Positions 15,686 through 25,216 of a stretch of DNA of 64,000 nt are shown here, in pieces. Position 1 is the first letter of the stretch. The number at the start of each line of letters is the position of its first letter. This DNA comes from Tyzzerella sp. An114 (lineage in GTDB: Bacteria; Bacillota; Clostridia; Lachnospirales; Anaerotignaceae). The stretch lies in NCBI RefSeq assembly GCF_002161055.1, contig NZ_NFLT01000006.1:62001-126000 (forward strand), written 5' to 3'. The position numbers were made by a program, and so were the translations under genes. The notes under the pieces were generated by a model, which searched no databases, was not told the origin of the DNA, and saw nothing but the letters and a program-made list of their open reading frames with translations.

Positions 15686-16879
15686 TTAAAATTCACTTAA
15701 TACTTTGTCAATAATATTAATAGCCTCATCAATCTCAACACTTGATATTATAAGAGGAGGAACAAAACGAACAACATCAGCTCCAGCTCCAACAACTAAG
15801 AGACCATTTTCAATACATTTTTTAACAACTTCTCCAACAGGAACAGTAATCTGTATACCCTGCATAAGTCCCATACCTCTTACATCTTTTATAATTGAAT
15901 ATTTATCTTTAAGACCATTAAGTTTTTCAGTAAGATAAACACCTTGTTTTTTAACATTATCAAGAAGTCCATTGTTAAGTAATTCATCAATAACAACAGT
16001 TCCAGCAGCAGTAGCAAGGGAGTTTCCACCAAATGTAGAAGCATGGTCACCAGGATTAAAACCTTTAGCAGCATTGTCAGTAGCAAGCATAGCACCAATA
16101 GGAACACCGCCTGCAAGACCTTTTGCAAGAGTGGCAATATCAGGAGCAACACCATAAGCCTGATAAGCAAAAAGTTCACCTGAACGACCTACACCAGTCT
16201 GAACCTCATCAAAAACAAGTAAAATATCATTTTCATCACAAAGTTTTCTTACTTCTTTAAAATATTCTTTATCGGCTGGTATAATACCACCTTCACCCTG
16301 AATAACTTCCATCATAATGGCACAAGTATTTTCATCAACAACAGCCTTTAAAGACTCAATGTTATTATACTCAGCATATTTTATTCCCGGAAGGAGAGGG
16401 TCAAGACCTTTATGGTATTTATCCTGTCCAGTAGCAGTTACAGCACCATAAGTTCTTCCATGGAAACTTTTAATCATTGTTATAATATCGCTACCCTTTT
16501 TATTTTTAAGTTTAGCATATTTACGACAAAGTTTTAAAGCAGCCTCATTAGCCTCAGCACCACTATTACAGAAGAAAACTTTATCAAAATCACTATTTTT
16601 AACAAGCATATTAGCAAGCTGAATTTGAGGCTCTGTATAATAAAGGTTTGAACAATGTATGAGTTTAGCCGCCTGTTCACTTATCTTTTTAACAAGTTTT
16701 TCATTATTACAACCAAGAGAGTTTACAGCTATACCGCCAACACAATCAACATATTTTTTACCGTCTATATCCCACATATAAGCACCTTCACCGTGGTCAA
16801 GAGCCACAGGATAGCGAGTATATGTATTCATAACGACTTCTGAGCCTAATTTAACAAGTTTATCCATTTTTTCAGACAT
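15686..16879 (-). CDS. argD: Acetylornithine aminotransferase
   Basis: 397 residues, full length for class III PLP aminotransferases. Transfers the amino group of glutamate to N-acetylglutamate semialdehyde, giving N-acetylornithine. 'DIDGKKYVDCVGGIAVNSLG' marks the N-terminal substrate region, 'FHGRTYGA' the phosphate-binding part, 'FDEVQTGVGRSG' carries the PLP-binding Asp, and 'ATLAKGLAGG' carries the Schiff-base Lys. 'HASTFGGNSLA' is typical of ArgD. Start at 16879 follows AAGGAGG. It is the last gene of argJ-argB-argD, 13 bp after argB. Confidence 0.95.
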   Translation of the reverse strand: MSEKMDKLVKLGSEVVMNTYTRYPVALDHGEGAYMWDIDGKKYVDCVGGIAVNSLGCNNEKLVKKISEQAAKLIHCSNLYYTEPQIQLANMLVKNSDFDKVFFCNSGAEANEAALKLCRKYAKLKNKKGSDIITMIKSFHGRTYGAVTATGQDKYHKGLDPLLPGIKYAEYNNIESLKAVVDENTCAIMMEVIQGEGGIIPADKEYFKEVRKLCDENDILLVFDEVQTGVGRSGELFAYQAYGVAPDIATLAKGLAGGVPIGAMLATDNAAKGFNPGDHASTFGGNSLATAAGTVVIDELLNNGLLDNVKKQGVYLTEKLNGLKDKYSIIKDVRGMGLMQGIQITVPVGEVVKKCIENGLLVVGAGADVVRFVPPLIISSVEIDEAINIIDKVLSEF

Positions 16880-16892
16880 ACAAAGGACCTCC

Positions 16893-17774
16893 TTATTTGG
16901 AAATCATAGTTCCAATACCTTTCTGAGTAAATATTTCAAGTAAAAGACAATGTTCAACACGACCATCAAGAATATGAACATTTTCAACACCAGCTTCAAC
17001 ACCAGCCATACAACACTGTACTTTTGGTATCATACCACCAGATATAGTTCCGTCATCAATAAGAGCCTGTACTTTATCAGCTCTTATAAAACTCATAATT
17101 GAATCAGGGTCATGAACATCTCTCATAACACCTTCAACATCTGTAAGGAATACAAGTTTTTCAGCTTTTAAAGCACCAGCAATAGCAACAGCAGCATAAT
17201 CTGCATTAATATTATAAGTTGTTCCTGCATCATCCTTTCCGATAGGAGCAATAACAGGTACAAAATCATTGTTTATAAGAGACTCTATAAGTGATGTATC
17301 AACTTCCTTAACATCACCTACACAACCATAGTCTATTCCGTCCTTTTCAATCTTTTCAGCTTTTAAAATTCCGCCGTCCTTACCGCTGATACCAACAGAC
17401 TTAACACCCTGAAGTTCAATATCTGTAACAATAGATTTATTGAGTTTTCCTGCAAGCACCATCTCAACAATCTGCATTGTTTCAGGGTCAGTAACACGAA
17501 GTCCATTAATAAACTCTGATTTAATATCCATTTTTTTAAGGAATGCATTTATATCCGGTCCCCCACCATGGACAATAACAGGTTTCATTCCTACAAGTTT
17601 CATAAGTGCAATATCCTTTATAATAGTTTCTTTTATTTCAGGATTTATAAGAGCACTTCCGCCGTACTTTATAACAACAGTCTTTCCGTAAAACTTCTGA
17701 ATATAAGGAAGTGCTTCAATAAGCACTTCAGCCTTTTCTATAAACACTTTCATTGTGCTATTTTCATTTATCAT
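16893..17774 (-). CDS. argB: N-acetylglutamate kinase
   Basis: 293 residues. Phosphorylates N-acetylglutamate, step two of arginine synthesis. The amino-acid kinase fold shows 'VIKYGGSAL' (phosphate-binding Lys), 'VIVHGGGPDIN' and the C-terminal 'GGMIPKVQCCMAGVEAGV'. There is an extra N-terminal helix (about residues 8-28, 'VFIEKAEVLIEALPYIQKFYG'-like, given here in short as 'LIEALPYIQKFYGK'). This helix is present in the arginine-inhibited hexameric enzymes and absent from the insensitive E. coli type, so feedback inhibition by arginine is likely. That fits the acetyl-recycling pathway implied by argJ. Confidence 0.95.
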   Translation of the reverse strand: MINENSTMKVFIEKAEVLIEALPYIQKFYGKTVVIKYGGSALINPEIKETIIKDIALMKLVGMKPVIVHGGGPDINAFLKKMDIKSEFINGLRVTDPETMQIVEMVLAGKLNKSIVTDIELQGVKSVGISGKDGGILKAEKIEKDGIDYGCVGDVKEVDTSLIESLINNDFVPVIAPIGKDDAGTTYNINADYAAVAIAGALKAEKLVFLTDVEGVMRDVHDPDSIMSFIRADKVQALIDDGTISGGMIPKVQCCMAGVEAGVENVHILDGRVEHCLLLEIFTQKGIGTMISK

Positions 17775-17815
17775 AATTAAATTCCCCCAAATTTAATTTT
17801 TTAAGCTATTTTATT

Positions 17816-19039
17816 TTATGAACGGTAATCTCCGTTAATTTTTACATAGTCATAACTAAGGTCACAGCCCCAAGCAGTAGCCTTTTCTGTACCCTCACCG
17901 ATTTTAATATCAACTGAAATTTCTTTTTCTTTAAGAATTTCTTTAGCCTTATCCTCATCAAAAACAATAGGAGTACCTTGTGTCATAAGGTCAATATTTC
18001 CTTTATTACTTCTGTAAACAATATCAACCTTAGAAGTATCAAACTGAACACCAGAATAGCCCATAGCACAAAGAACACGTCCCCAGTTAGCGTCCTCTCC
18101 AAACATAGCAGCCTTAACAAGACTTGATGTCACAACAGACTTAGCCATAGTTTTAGCATCAGCCTCAGTTTTAGCACCATCAACATTTATTTCAATGAAT
18201 TTAGTAGCACCTTCACCGTCACGAACAAGCTCTTTTGCAAGTCTTTCATTTATATAATAAAGAGCCTCAGCAAAAGTATTATAATCATCATTTTCAGTAT
18301 CAATCAAAGTATTTTCAGCCATACCATTTGCAAGAACAACAACAGTATCATTTGTACTTGTATCGCCGTCAACACTAACCATATTAAAAGTCTTAGGTAT
18401 AGTAACCATAAGAGCTTTCTCTAAAAGTTCCTGTGAAATATTAACATCAGTAGTAATAAATCCAAGCATTGTAGCCATATTAGGATGTATCATACCAGAA
18501 CCCTTAGCCATACCGCCAATAGTAACTTTCTTACCACCAATCTCAATTTCAACAGCAACTTCTTTTGAATATGTATCAGTTGTCATAATAGCTTCAGCAG
18601 CAACATGACCATCTTTTCTTTCATATCCCATCATAGGAAAAGTATCATTTATACCTTTTTTAATAGTGTCAATAGGGAATGTAGCACCAATAACACCAGT
18701 TGAAGCAGTTAAAACAGTGTCAGCAGGAACATTTAAAAGTTTTGCAAACTCCTCAGCCATCTGCTGATTTCCCAAAACACCAAGCTCACCTGTACAAGCA
18801 TTAGCATTTCCACTATTTACAGCAATACCATTTATTTTATTTTTTTTATTTTTTACAATTTCAATATTTCTTAAAACAGATGTTGCCTTAACAACATTTG
18901 TAGTAAAAGCACCAGCACAAACAGCAGGAACATCACTAGCAATAAGGGCTAAATCTTTAACACCGTTTTTTATACCAACAGCATTTCCAGAAGCTTTAAA
19001 ACCTTTAGGTGATGTAACGCCTCCATCTATAATATTCAT
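17816..19039 (-). CDS. argJ: Glutamate N-acetyltransferase / ornithine acetyltransferase (bifunctional ArgJ)
   Basis: 407 residues. Transfers acetyl from N-acetylornithine to glutamate, recycling the acetyl group. ArgJ is made as one chain that cuts itself before a Thr; here 'HPNMATMLGF' gives Thr190 as the nucleophile. The oxyanion region 'ASTGVIGA', 'VNSGNANACTG' (Asn75) and 'VDGDTSTND' (Asp226) all match the family. Start at 19039 follows AGGAGGAA. It begins its own transcription unit with argB and argD, separated from the paralogue upstream by a terminator and about 190 bp that carry an ArgR-like box. Confidence 0.95.
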   Translation of the reverse strand: MNIIDGGVTSPKGFKASGNAVGIKNGVKDLALIASDVPAVCAGAFTTNVVKATSVLRNIEIVKNKKNKINGIAVNSGNANACTGELGVLGNQQMAEEFAKLLNVPADTVLTASTGVIGATFPIDTIKKGINDTFPMMGYERKDGHVAAEAIMTTDTYSKEVAVEIEIGGKKVTIGGMAKGSGMIHPNMATMLGFITTDVNISQELLEKALMVTIPKTFNMVSVDGDTSTNDTVVVLANGMAENTLIDTENDDYNTFAEALYYINERLAKELVRDGEGATKFIEINVDGAKTEADAKTMAKSVVTSSLVKAAMFGEDANWGRVLCAMGYSGVQFDTSKVDIVYRSNKGNIDLMTQGTPIVFDEDKAKEILKEKEISVDIKIGEGTEKATAWGCDLSYDYVKINGDYRS

Positions 19040-19196
19040 AATTATTCCTCCTGTGATTATTTATACCCAAAAAATGTATATTCATGTATATAAAATATAT
19101 AGAGATTATAAACCTTTTTTTTATATTTTAATAGACTAAAAATCTACAAATATTAATAAAAATACAGAGTATTTTTTTATATTTTTACATATATAC

Positions 19197-19210
19197 TGAA
19201 TATTTATACA
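19197..19210. promoter_or_regulatory. ArgR-like box upstream of argJ
   Basis: TGAATATTTATACA matches the palindromic ARG box TGAATWWWWATTCA with one mismatch. It lies in the argJ upstream region, about 160 bp from the start codon. On the minus strand it reads TGTATAAATATTCA, the same form as the boxes near argG and argC. Confidence 0.5.
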
Positions 19211-19228
19211 ACACTATAAATAAAAATA

Positions 19229-19265
19229 CCGCTTTCATCTACATATAATACATAGATAAAAGCGG
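19229..19265 (-). terminator. Terminator of the argC-argJ2 unit
   Basis: CCGCTTT and AAAGCGG enclose a second pairing (ATCTATGTA/TACATAGAT-like), followed by TATTTTTATTT on the minus strand. It ends the argC-argJ2 transcript before argJ. Confidence 0.8.
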
Positions 19266-19271
19266 CAAAAA

Positions 19272-20498
19272 TTATGTTCTTGAACGATATTCACCGTTTA
19301 TTCTTACATATTCATGTCCAAGGTCACAGCCCCAAGATTTTGCATTAAAATTACCGTCAGAAAGTTCAGCTACAATTTTAATATCTCTCTCGCTCAAAAC
19401 TTCTGCTGCATAATTTTCATCAAAATTAATAGGTCTACCCTTCTCCATCATAAGAACACAGCCTTTTTCACTTTCAAAAAATATATTCAAATTATCAGGA
19501 TTAAAATATGCACCAGAGCCACCCATAGCCGCAGCCACTCGTCCCCAGTTAGCATCTTCTCCATAAAGTGCAGTTTTTACAAGGTCATTTGTAACAATAC
19601 TTTTTGCAAGTATTTTTGCATCATTTTCAGTTTTAGCATTTATAACAGCGGCTTCCATAAACTTTGAAGCCCCCTCACCATCATGAACAATGTCTTTTGC
19701 AAATTTTAAATGTATTTTATAAAGAGTTTCTTTAAAAATTTCAAAGAACTCATTTTCCTCATCAATAATAGGATTTCCAGCTTTACCATTAGCAAGTATA
19801 ACAGCCATATCATTGGTACTTGTAGCACCATCAACACTTATCATATTATATGTTTCTTTTATACTATAACTTAAAGCCTTCTGTAAAAGTTCCTGAGTAA
19901 TATTAATATCAGTTGTTATAAAAGAAAGAACTGTTGCCATATTAGGGTGTATCATACCAGAACCCTTAGCCATACCGCCTATTCTTACAGTTTTTCCACA
20001 AATATTAAGTTCAACAGCTATTTCTTTAAGGAATGTATCAGTTGTAATAATTCCTCCAGCAGCTTTTTTAGCATCATCACGACTTCTTGATAAAAAAGGA
20101 ACAGTCTCTTTAATACCCTTTGAAATTGTATCCATAGGCATTTCAAGACCTATAATTCCTGTGGCTGCTGTGATAATTTCGTCTTTGTCAGCACCAATTT
20201 CAGAAGCGAAAATTTCAGCCATTTTCTCATTATCACGGATACCCTGTTCACCAGTGCAGGCATTAGCATTACCACTTACAGTTATAATACCTTTAACTTT
20301 TTTTCCACTTTTAACTATATTTTCATCCCATATTATATGGGCAGCTTTTACAATATTCTGTGTAAAACAACCGGCACAAACAGCAGGAGTATCTGTTGTA
20401 ACAAGAGATATATCTTTTTTAATACGTTTTATACCTATATGACTTCCAGTAGCCTTAAACCCTCTCGGTGCTGTTATTCCTCCATCAACAATATTCAT
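19272..20498 (-). CDS. Second ArgJ paralogue (ArgJ2), divergent at conserved positions
   Basis: 408 residues, colinear with the neighbouring ArgJ from end to end. The self-cleavage site is kept ('HPNMATVLSF', Thr189), as are 'ATGIIG', 'HDGEGASKF' and the C-terminal 'WGCDLGHEYVRINGEYRS'. Two normally constant residues differ: the Asn of the VNSGNAN motif is Val74, and the second Asp of VDGDTSTND is Ala225. The enzyme may have altered kinetics, a single activity, or another acyl substrate; the sequence does not say which. Start at 20498 follows AAGGAGGA. It follows argC by 21 bp and ends in its own terminator. Confidence 0.88.
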   Translation of the reverse strand: MNIVDGGITAPRGFKATGSHIGIKRIKKDISLVTTDTPAVCAGCFTQNIVKAAHIIWDENIVKSGKKVKGIITVSGNANACTGEQGIRDNEKMAEIFASEIGADKDEIITAATGIIGLEMPMDTISKGIKETVPFLSRSRDDAKKAAGGIITTDTFLKEIAVELNICGKTVRIGGMAKGSGMIHPNMATVLSFITTDINITQELLQKALSYSIKETYNMISVDGATSTNDMAVILANGKAGNPIIDEENEFFEIFKETLYKIHLKFAKDIVHDGEGASKFMEAAVINAKTENDAKILAKSIVTNDLVKTALYGEDANWGRVAAAMGGSGAYFNPDNLNIFFESEKGCVLMMEKGRPINFDENYAAEVLSERDIKIVAELSDGNFNAKSWGCDLGHEYVRINGEYRSRT

Positions 20499-20519
20499 AT
20501 ATAAACTGTCCTCCTTAAA

Positions 20520-21563
20520 TTATGCAGGGAAAACAGGAACAAGCTGAAGACCTGTATTTTCAGGAAGTCCAAAAAGTATATTCATATTTTGAACAGCCTG
20601 TCCGGCAGCACCTTTCACAAGGTTATCAATAGCACCGATAACAATAATTCTTCCTGTTCTCTCGTCAATCTTAAATCCTATATCAAGGAAGTTAGAACCT
20701 TTAACCCATCTTGTTTCCGGGAGAACTCCTTCTTTTGTAAGTCTTATGAAATATTCATTTCCATAATATTTTTCATATATTTTTTTAATATCATCATAAG
20801 TATAATTTCCTTTTAATTTTGCATAGCAAGTAGCAAGAATACCTCTATTCATAGGAGTAAGATGTGGAGTAAATATAAGATTAATATTTTTTCCACAAGC
20901 ATATCCAAGCTGTTCCTCAATTTCAGGAGTATGTCTGTGAGAAGCTATTTTATAAGCCTTTATTGTCTCATTAACTTCACAGTAAAGACTTGTTGTATTA
21001 AGTCCTCGTCCTGCACCTGTAACACCAGATTTTGCGTCAATTATAATACTGTCTTCCTCTATAATACCTTCAGCTAAAAGAGGTCTTAAAGAGAGTATTG
21101 AACAAGTTGTATAGCAACCAGGATTTGCAATAAGACTAGCATTCTTAATATCTTCCCTATTAACTTCACAAAGACCATATACAGCTTTTTTAAGAAGTTC
21201 TCTACCCGTATGTTCAACACCATACCATTTTTCATAAACATCAGCGTCTTTAATACGGAAGTCAGCACCAAAGTCAATAACCTTTGTTTTAGAAAGAATT
21301 TCTTCATCAACAACTTTAGCAGCAACACCGTGAGGAAGTGCCATAAATATTACATCACATTCCTCAGCTAATTTATAAATGTCCATCTCCTCACAGACAC
21401 TTTCATTTATATCTCTGTAATTTTCATAAATTTCATTATATTTCTGTCCAACATAACTCTTAGCTGTAAGAGTTTTAACTTCAACCTGTGGGTGCTGCAT
21501 AAGTATTCTTAAAAGTTCACTTCCTGCATATCCAGTAGCACCTACAACTCCAGCCTTTATCAT
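20520..21563 (-). CDS. argC: N-acetyl-gamma-glutamyl-phosphate reductase
   Basis: 347 residues. Reduces N-acetylglutamyl phosphate to the semialdehyde with NADPH. 'AGVVGATGYAGSELLR' is the nucleotide-binding loop, 'NPGCYTTCSILSLRPL' contains the catalytic Cys, and 'HRHTPEIEEQLG' the conserved His region. The C-terminal 'NLVKGAAGQAVQNMN' is typical. The ATG at 21563 follows GGGGGAA; the frame to 21578 begins inside the RBS. First gene of the argC-argJ2 unit, divergent from argG. Confidence 0.96.
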   Translation of the reverse strand: MIKAGVVGATGYAGSELLRILMQHPQVEVKTLTAKSYVGQKYNEIYENYRDINESVCEEMDIYKLAEECDVIFMALPHGVAAKVVDEEILSKTKVIDFGADFRIKDADVYEKWYGVEHTGRELLKKAVYGLCEVNREDIKNASLIANPGCYTTCSILSLRPLLAEGIIEEDSIIIDAKSGVTGAGRGLNTTSLYCEVNETIKAYKIASHRHTPEIEEQLGYACGKNINLIFTPHLTPMNRGILATCYAKLKGNYTYDDIKKIYEKYYGNEYFIRLTKEGVLPETRWVKGSNFLDIGFKIDERTGRIIVIGAIDNLVKGAAGQAVQNMNILFGLPENTGLQLVPVFPA

Positions 21564-21603
21564 GGTTATTTCCCCCAATTCATATTTATATATTCATATT
21601 TAT

Positions 21604-21640
21604 TTAATAATTATACACAAATTTTAAATAATATGCAATT
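21604..21640 (-). promoter_or_regulatory. argC promoter overlapped by an ArgR-like box
   Basis: Minus strand: TTGCAT, a 17-bp spacer, then TATAAT within GTGTATAATTATTAA. The -10 sits inside TGTATAATTATTAA (21617-21604), which matches the ARG box at 12 of 14 positions. Repression by ArgR binding over the -10 is the inferred mechanism. Confidence 0.6.
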
Positions 21641-21655
21641 ATTTTTAAAAAGTTA

Positions 21656-21689
21656 TTGAAATATGTAAAAAAAGGTGTATAATAATTCA
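21656..21689 (+). promoter_or_regulatory. argG promoter overlapped by an ArgR-like box
   Basis: TTGAAA (21656-21661), 16 bp, TATAAT (21678-21683). The -10 lies within TGTATAATAATTCA (21676-21689), 13 of 14 positions to TGAATWWWWATTCA. The arrangement mirrors the divergent argC promoter. Confidence 0.65.
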
Positions 21690-21783
21690 CATAAACGAAA
21701 AAGACAAAATTTAACTAAAAATATATATTAGTTTTAATACTATTGTTATTATTTGTCAATGAGAATTTTAGGGGGAAATAGAT

Positions 21784-23004
21784 ATGAAAGAAAAAATCGT
21801 ACTTGCCTACTCAGGCGGACTTGATACAACAGTTATTATTCCATGGTTAAAAGAAAACTACAACGATGCAGAAGTTATTGCAGTATGTGGTAATGTAGGA
21901 CAGGGAAATGAAACAGAAGGTCTTGAAGAAAGAGCATTAAAAACAGGTGCAAGCAAACTTTACATTGAAGACCTTACAGAAGAATTTATAACAGATGCAA
22001 TTTATCCTTGTGTTAAAGCAAACGCTGTATACGAAGGTAAATACCTTTTAGGAACATCAATGGCAAGACCAATAATTGCAAAACGTCTTGTTGAGATAGC
22101 TCGTAAAGAAGGAGCAACAGCAATATGCCATGGTGCAACAGGAAAAGGAAATGACCAGGTTCGTTTTGAACTTACAATAAAAGCATTAGCTCCAGACCTT
22201 AAAATCATAGCTCCTTGGAGACTTGATACATGGAAAATGGACAGCCGTGAAGCAGAAGTTGCATATCTTGAAGCAAGAGGAATTGAAGCACCAGTTAAAA
22301 AAGGTGACAGCTACAGCCGTGACCGTAACATCTGGCACTTAAGCCATGAAGGTCTTGAACTTGAAGACCCAGCAAACGAGCCAAACTACGAACATCTTTT
22401 ACAGCTTGGTGTATCACCTGAAAAAGCTCCTGACAAACCAACATATGTTGAATTAGAGTTTGAAAAAGGTCTCCCTGTAAAAGTTGACGGAAAAGAAATG
22501 GGACCAGTTGAACTTCTCACATACCTTAACAAAGTAGGTGGAGAAAACGGTGTAGGTATACAGGATATCTGTGAAAACCGTGTTGTTGGTATGAAATCTC
22601 GTGGTGTATATGAAACACCAGGCGGTTCAATACTCTACTATGCACACAGAGAGCTTGAATATCTCTGCCTTGACAAACAGACACAGAGCTTTAACGAAAT
22701 TGCAAGCAACAAATTTACAGAGCTTGTATACAGTGGAGAATGGTACACACCACTTCGTGAAGCATTATCAGCATACTTTGACAGTGTAAACGAAACAGTT
22801 ACAGGTAAAGTTAAATTAAAACTTTACAAAGGAAACATTATACCAGCAGGTTCAGAAAGCCCATACTCATTATACAATGAGTCAATAGCAAGCTTCACAA
22901 CAGGCGAACTTTACAACCACAAAGACGCAGACGGATTTATTAATCTCTTTGGTCTTCCATTAAAAGTTCGTGCTATGATGAAACAGGCAAACGAAAACAA
23001 ATAA
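21784..23004 (+). CDS. argG: Argininosuccinate synthase
   Basis: 406 residues. Condenses citrulline and aspartate with ATP. The N-terminal PP-loop '[16 protein letters not shown]' is exact. '[11 protein letters not shown]' , 'PWRLDTW', '[15 protein letters not shown]' and '[12 protein letters not shown]' follow in order. Start follows AGGGGGAAA. Codon choice is visibly richer in C-ending codons than in neighbouring genes, consistent with high expression. argH follows 76 bp later behind a hairpin. The carbamoyltransferase gene (argF) that makes citrulline is not in the window. Confidence 0.97.
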   Translation: MKEKIVLAYSGGLDTTVIIPWLKENYNDAEVIAVCGNVGQGNETEGLEERALKTGASKLYIEDLTEEFITDAIYPCVKANAVYEGKYLLGTSMARPIIAKRLVEIARKEGATAICHGATGKGNDQVRFELTIKALAPDLKIIAPWRLDTWKMDSREAEVAYLEARGIEAPVKKGDSYSRDRNIWHLSHEGLELEDPANEPNYEHLLQLGVSPEKAPDKPTYVELEFEKGLPVKVDGKEMGPVELLTYLNKVGGENGVGIQDICENRVVGMKSRGVYETPGGSILYYAHRELEYLCLDKQTQSFNEIASNKFTELVYSGEWYTPLREALSAYFDSVNETVTGKVKLKLYKGNIIPAGSESPYSLYNESIASFTTGELYNHKDADGFINLFGLPLKVRAMMKQANENK

Positions 23005-23026
23005 TTATTAATAACTATTAAAAAAC

Positions 23027-23055
23027 GGACTGCAAAGGAAATTCCGATGCAGTCC
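23027..23055 (+). terminator. Intercistronic hairpin between argG and argH
   Basis: GGACTGCA and TGCAGTCC form an 8-bp stem with a 13-base loop. No T run follows, so it is more likely an mRNA-processing or partial attenuation element than a full terminator. Confidence 0.45.
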
Positions 23056-23080
23056 TAATTTGTATAGGGAGGAAAATATA

Positions 23081-24457
23081 ATGAAACTTTGGGGTGGAAG
23101 ATTTACAAAATCAACAGACAGTTTTGTAGACCATTTTCATTCTTCAATATCCTTTGACCAGAGAATGTACAAAGAGGACATTGAAGGAAGTATTGCCCAT
23201 GCGGGAATGTTAGGGAAACAGGGTATAATTCCTGAAGATGACGCAAAATTAATACAGAAAACATTAAAAGAAATACTTTCTGATATAGAAGAAGGCAAAG
23301 TTGAATTTGACGAAAAAGCCGAAGACATCCACATGAACATAGAGACAATACTTATAAGTCGTATTGGAGATGTTGGAAAGAAACTTCACACAGGAAGAAG
23401 CCGTAATGACCAAGTAGCTTTGGACATTCGTATGTATGTTAAAAAAGAAATTGTAAATATACAAGGTCTTTTAAAAGAACTTATGACTGTACTTAACAAT
23501 ACAGCAGAAAAAAACCTTGATACAATAATGCCAGGCTACACTCATTTACAGAGAGCACAGCCTGTAACATTAGCACATCATGTTACAGCATATATAGAAA
23601 TGTTCAAACGTGACTATGACAGACTTTCTGACACATATAAACGTACAAATGTACTTCCTTTAGGTTCAGGAGCACTTGCTACAACAACATACAATCTTGA
23701 TAGATACAATGTAATGGAAGCTCTTGGATTTGACAGTGTAACATTAAACAGTATGGACGGAGTAAGCGACAGAGATTTCTGTATAGAGCTTTTATCAGCT
23801 CTTTCAATAATAATGATGCATTTAAGCCGTTTCTGTGAAGAAATAATACTTTGGAGCAGTCACGAATTTAAGTTTATAGAGCTTGATGACAGCTATTCAA
23901 CAGGCTCAAGCATAATGCCACAGAAAAAAAATCCTGACATGGCAGAGCTTATAAGAGGAAAAACAGGACGTGTATACGGCTATCTTATGGGACTTTTAAC
24001 AACAATGAAAGGACTTCCTTTAGCATACAACAAAGATATGCAAGAGGATAAAGAAGGCGTATTTGCTGCCATAGATACATTAAAAATGTGTCTTCCTGTA
24101 TTTACAGCAATGATAGACACAATGACAGTAAACAAAGACAATATGCTCCATGCAACAAAAGGCGGATTTACAAATGCAACAGATGCAGCAGACTGGCTTG
24201 TTAAAAATGGAGTTCCATTCCGTGATGCTCATGCAATAATAGGACAGCTTGTACTCTACTGTATAAACAACAATACAAATCTTGATGACCTTTCAATAGA
24301 AGAATACAGAAAAATATCACCTGTATTCAATGAAAGTGTTTATGATGCAATAAAAGTACAGAAATGTGTTGAGGCAAGAAATGTAGTAGGTGGTCCTTCA
24401 AAAGAATATATGTCAAAACTTGTTGAAGAAAACAAAAAATATTTAGAAAATCTTTAA
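23081..24457 (+). CDS. argH: Argininosuccinate lyase
   Basis: 458 residues. Splits argininosuccinate into arginine and fumarate. Starts 'KLWGGRFTK', with '[13 protein letters not shown]' and the family signature '[12 protein letters not shown]' that carries the catalytic Ser loop. 'TRAQPVT' appears here as '[12 protein letters not shown]'. The ATG at 23081 follows GGGAGGA; an in-frame start at 23060 lacks an RBS. Probably co-transcribed with argG. Confidence 0.97.
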   Translation: MKLWGGRFTKSTDSFVDHFHSSISFDQRMYKEDIEGSIAHAGMLGKQGIIPEDDAKLIQKTLKEILSDIEEGKVEFDEKAEDIHMNIETILISRIGDVGKKLHTGRSRNDQVALDIRMYVKKEIVNIQGLLKELMTVLNNTAEKNLDTIMPGYTHLQRAQPVTLAHHVTAYIEMFKRDYDRLSDTYKRTNVLPLGSGALATTTYNLDRYNVMEALGFDSVTLNSMDGVSDRDFCIELLSALSIIMMHLSRFCEEIILWSSHEFKFIELDDSYSTGSSIMPQKKNPDMAELIRGKTGRVYGYLMGLLTTMKGLPLAYNKDMQEDKEGVFAAIDTLKMCLPVFTAMIDTMTVNKDNMLHATKGGFTNATDAADWLVKNGVPFRDAHAIIGQLVLYCINNNTNLDDLSIEEYRKISPVFNESVYDAIKVQKCVEARNVVGGPSKEYMSKLVEENKKYLENL

Positions 24458-24463
24458 TAAACA

Positions 24464-24489
24464 AAAAACCTCGGATATATCCGAGGTTT
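24464..24489. terminator. Bidirectional terminator
   Basis: AAAACCTCGGATAT and its complement, with A and T runs on both sides, between convergent argH and the TraX-like gene. Confidence 0.88.
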
Positions 24490-24492
24490 TTA

Positions 24493-25203
24493 TTATATTC
24501 TAAATATTATTCTTATAACAAAAATAAACAAAAGATGTGCGGGATAGAAAACATAAAAGAACATTTTAGGTATTTTTATATCTGTATTCATTTTTATATA
24601 TATTAAAGGTACACACAATATAGCAAATATCTCAAATCCTATACAAAAATCTCCTATACATAAGCTTAAAGGGTTGTCCAAAGAACCTGTAAATATAGCA
24701 CTTATATAGCATAAAATATATAATATCATACCTATGAAAGGCTTGTTCCTAAAAACATAGAATACAATCATAAGAACAAGACCTGTAATGCCATAATCAA
24801 AATTAAAAAATAACAAAAGTATTATTGATATTATAAAAAATATAATTTTTCGCTCTTTAAAAGACCAAATACCCAAAAGACTTATAAAAAGTGTAAAAAA
24901 TATATTAAAGTTAAAAATATTACCTAAAAAATCATTATAATTAAAAGCTAAAACATAAAAAGGCTGTGATATAATAGCAAAAAGACCAATTCTAGCCAAA
25001 TAATTTTTAATATCGTGAGTGTATAACACACCGACAGTCATACAATAACAAAACAGCGGAAAAGCCAATCTTCCAATCCATCTAAAAACAGGATATTGAG
25101 GAAAAAACACTGCTCCAATATGGTCTATAAACATACTTATAACTGCAATAATTTTCAAAAAATCCGTATCAAGATTTGTTTTAAGTCTATCTCCGAACAT
25201 CAT
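24493..25203 (-). CDS. TraX-family integral membrane protein
   Basis: 236 residues with about seven or eight hydrophobic helices. The N-terminal 'DFLKIIAVISMFIDHIGAVFFPQYPVFRWIGRLAFPLF' region (key parts 'MFIDHIGAVFFP' and 'RWIGRLAFPLFCY') is characteristic of TraX. The family was named from F-plasmid pilin acetylation, but chromosomal members are widespread in Firmicutes and their role is unknown; some resemble acyltransferases. There is no conjugation gene nearby. Start at 25203 is the first of two adjacent ATGs, 8 bp after AAGGAGG. It follows the HAD phosphatase by 13 bp, so the two form an operon. Confidence 0.85.
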   Translation of the reverse strand: MMFGDRLKTNLDTDFLKIIAVISMFIDHIGAVFFPQYPVFRWIGRLAFPLFCYCMTVGVLYTHDIKNYLARIGLFAIISQPFYVLAFNYNDFLGNIFNFNIFFTLFISLLGIWSFKERKIIFFIISIILLLFFNFDYGITGLVLMIVFYVFRNKPFIGMILYILCYISAIFTGSLDNPLSLCIGDFCIGFEIFAILCVPLIYIKMNTDIKIPKMFFYVFYPAHLLFIFVIRIIFRI

Positions 25204-25216
25204 AAGAACCGCCTCC

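Noticed and set aside
19272-20498. ArgJ2 as a decaying pseudogene
   Set aside because: The frame is intact over full length, with strong RBS, kept cleavage Thr and own terminator; only single conserved residues changed.
22002-22208. ORF antisense to argG
   Set aside because: No RBS and entirely inside a highly conserved gene; typical shadow frame.
24493-25203. TraX as sign of an integrated conjugative element
   Set aside because: No relaxase, coupling protein, integrase or attachment repeats nearby; chromosomal TraX-like genes are common.
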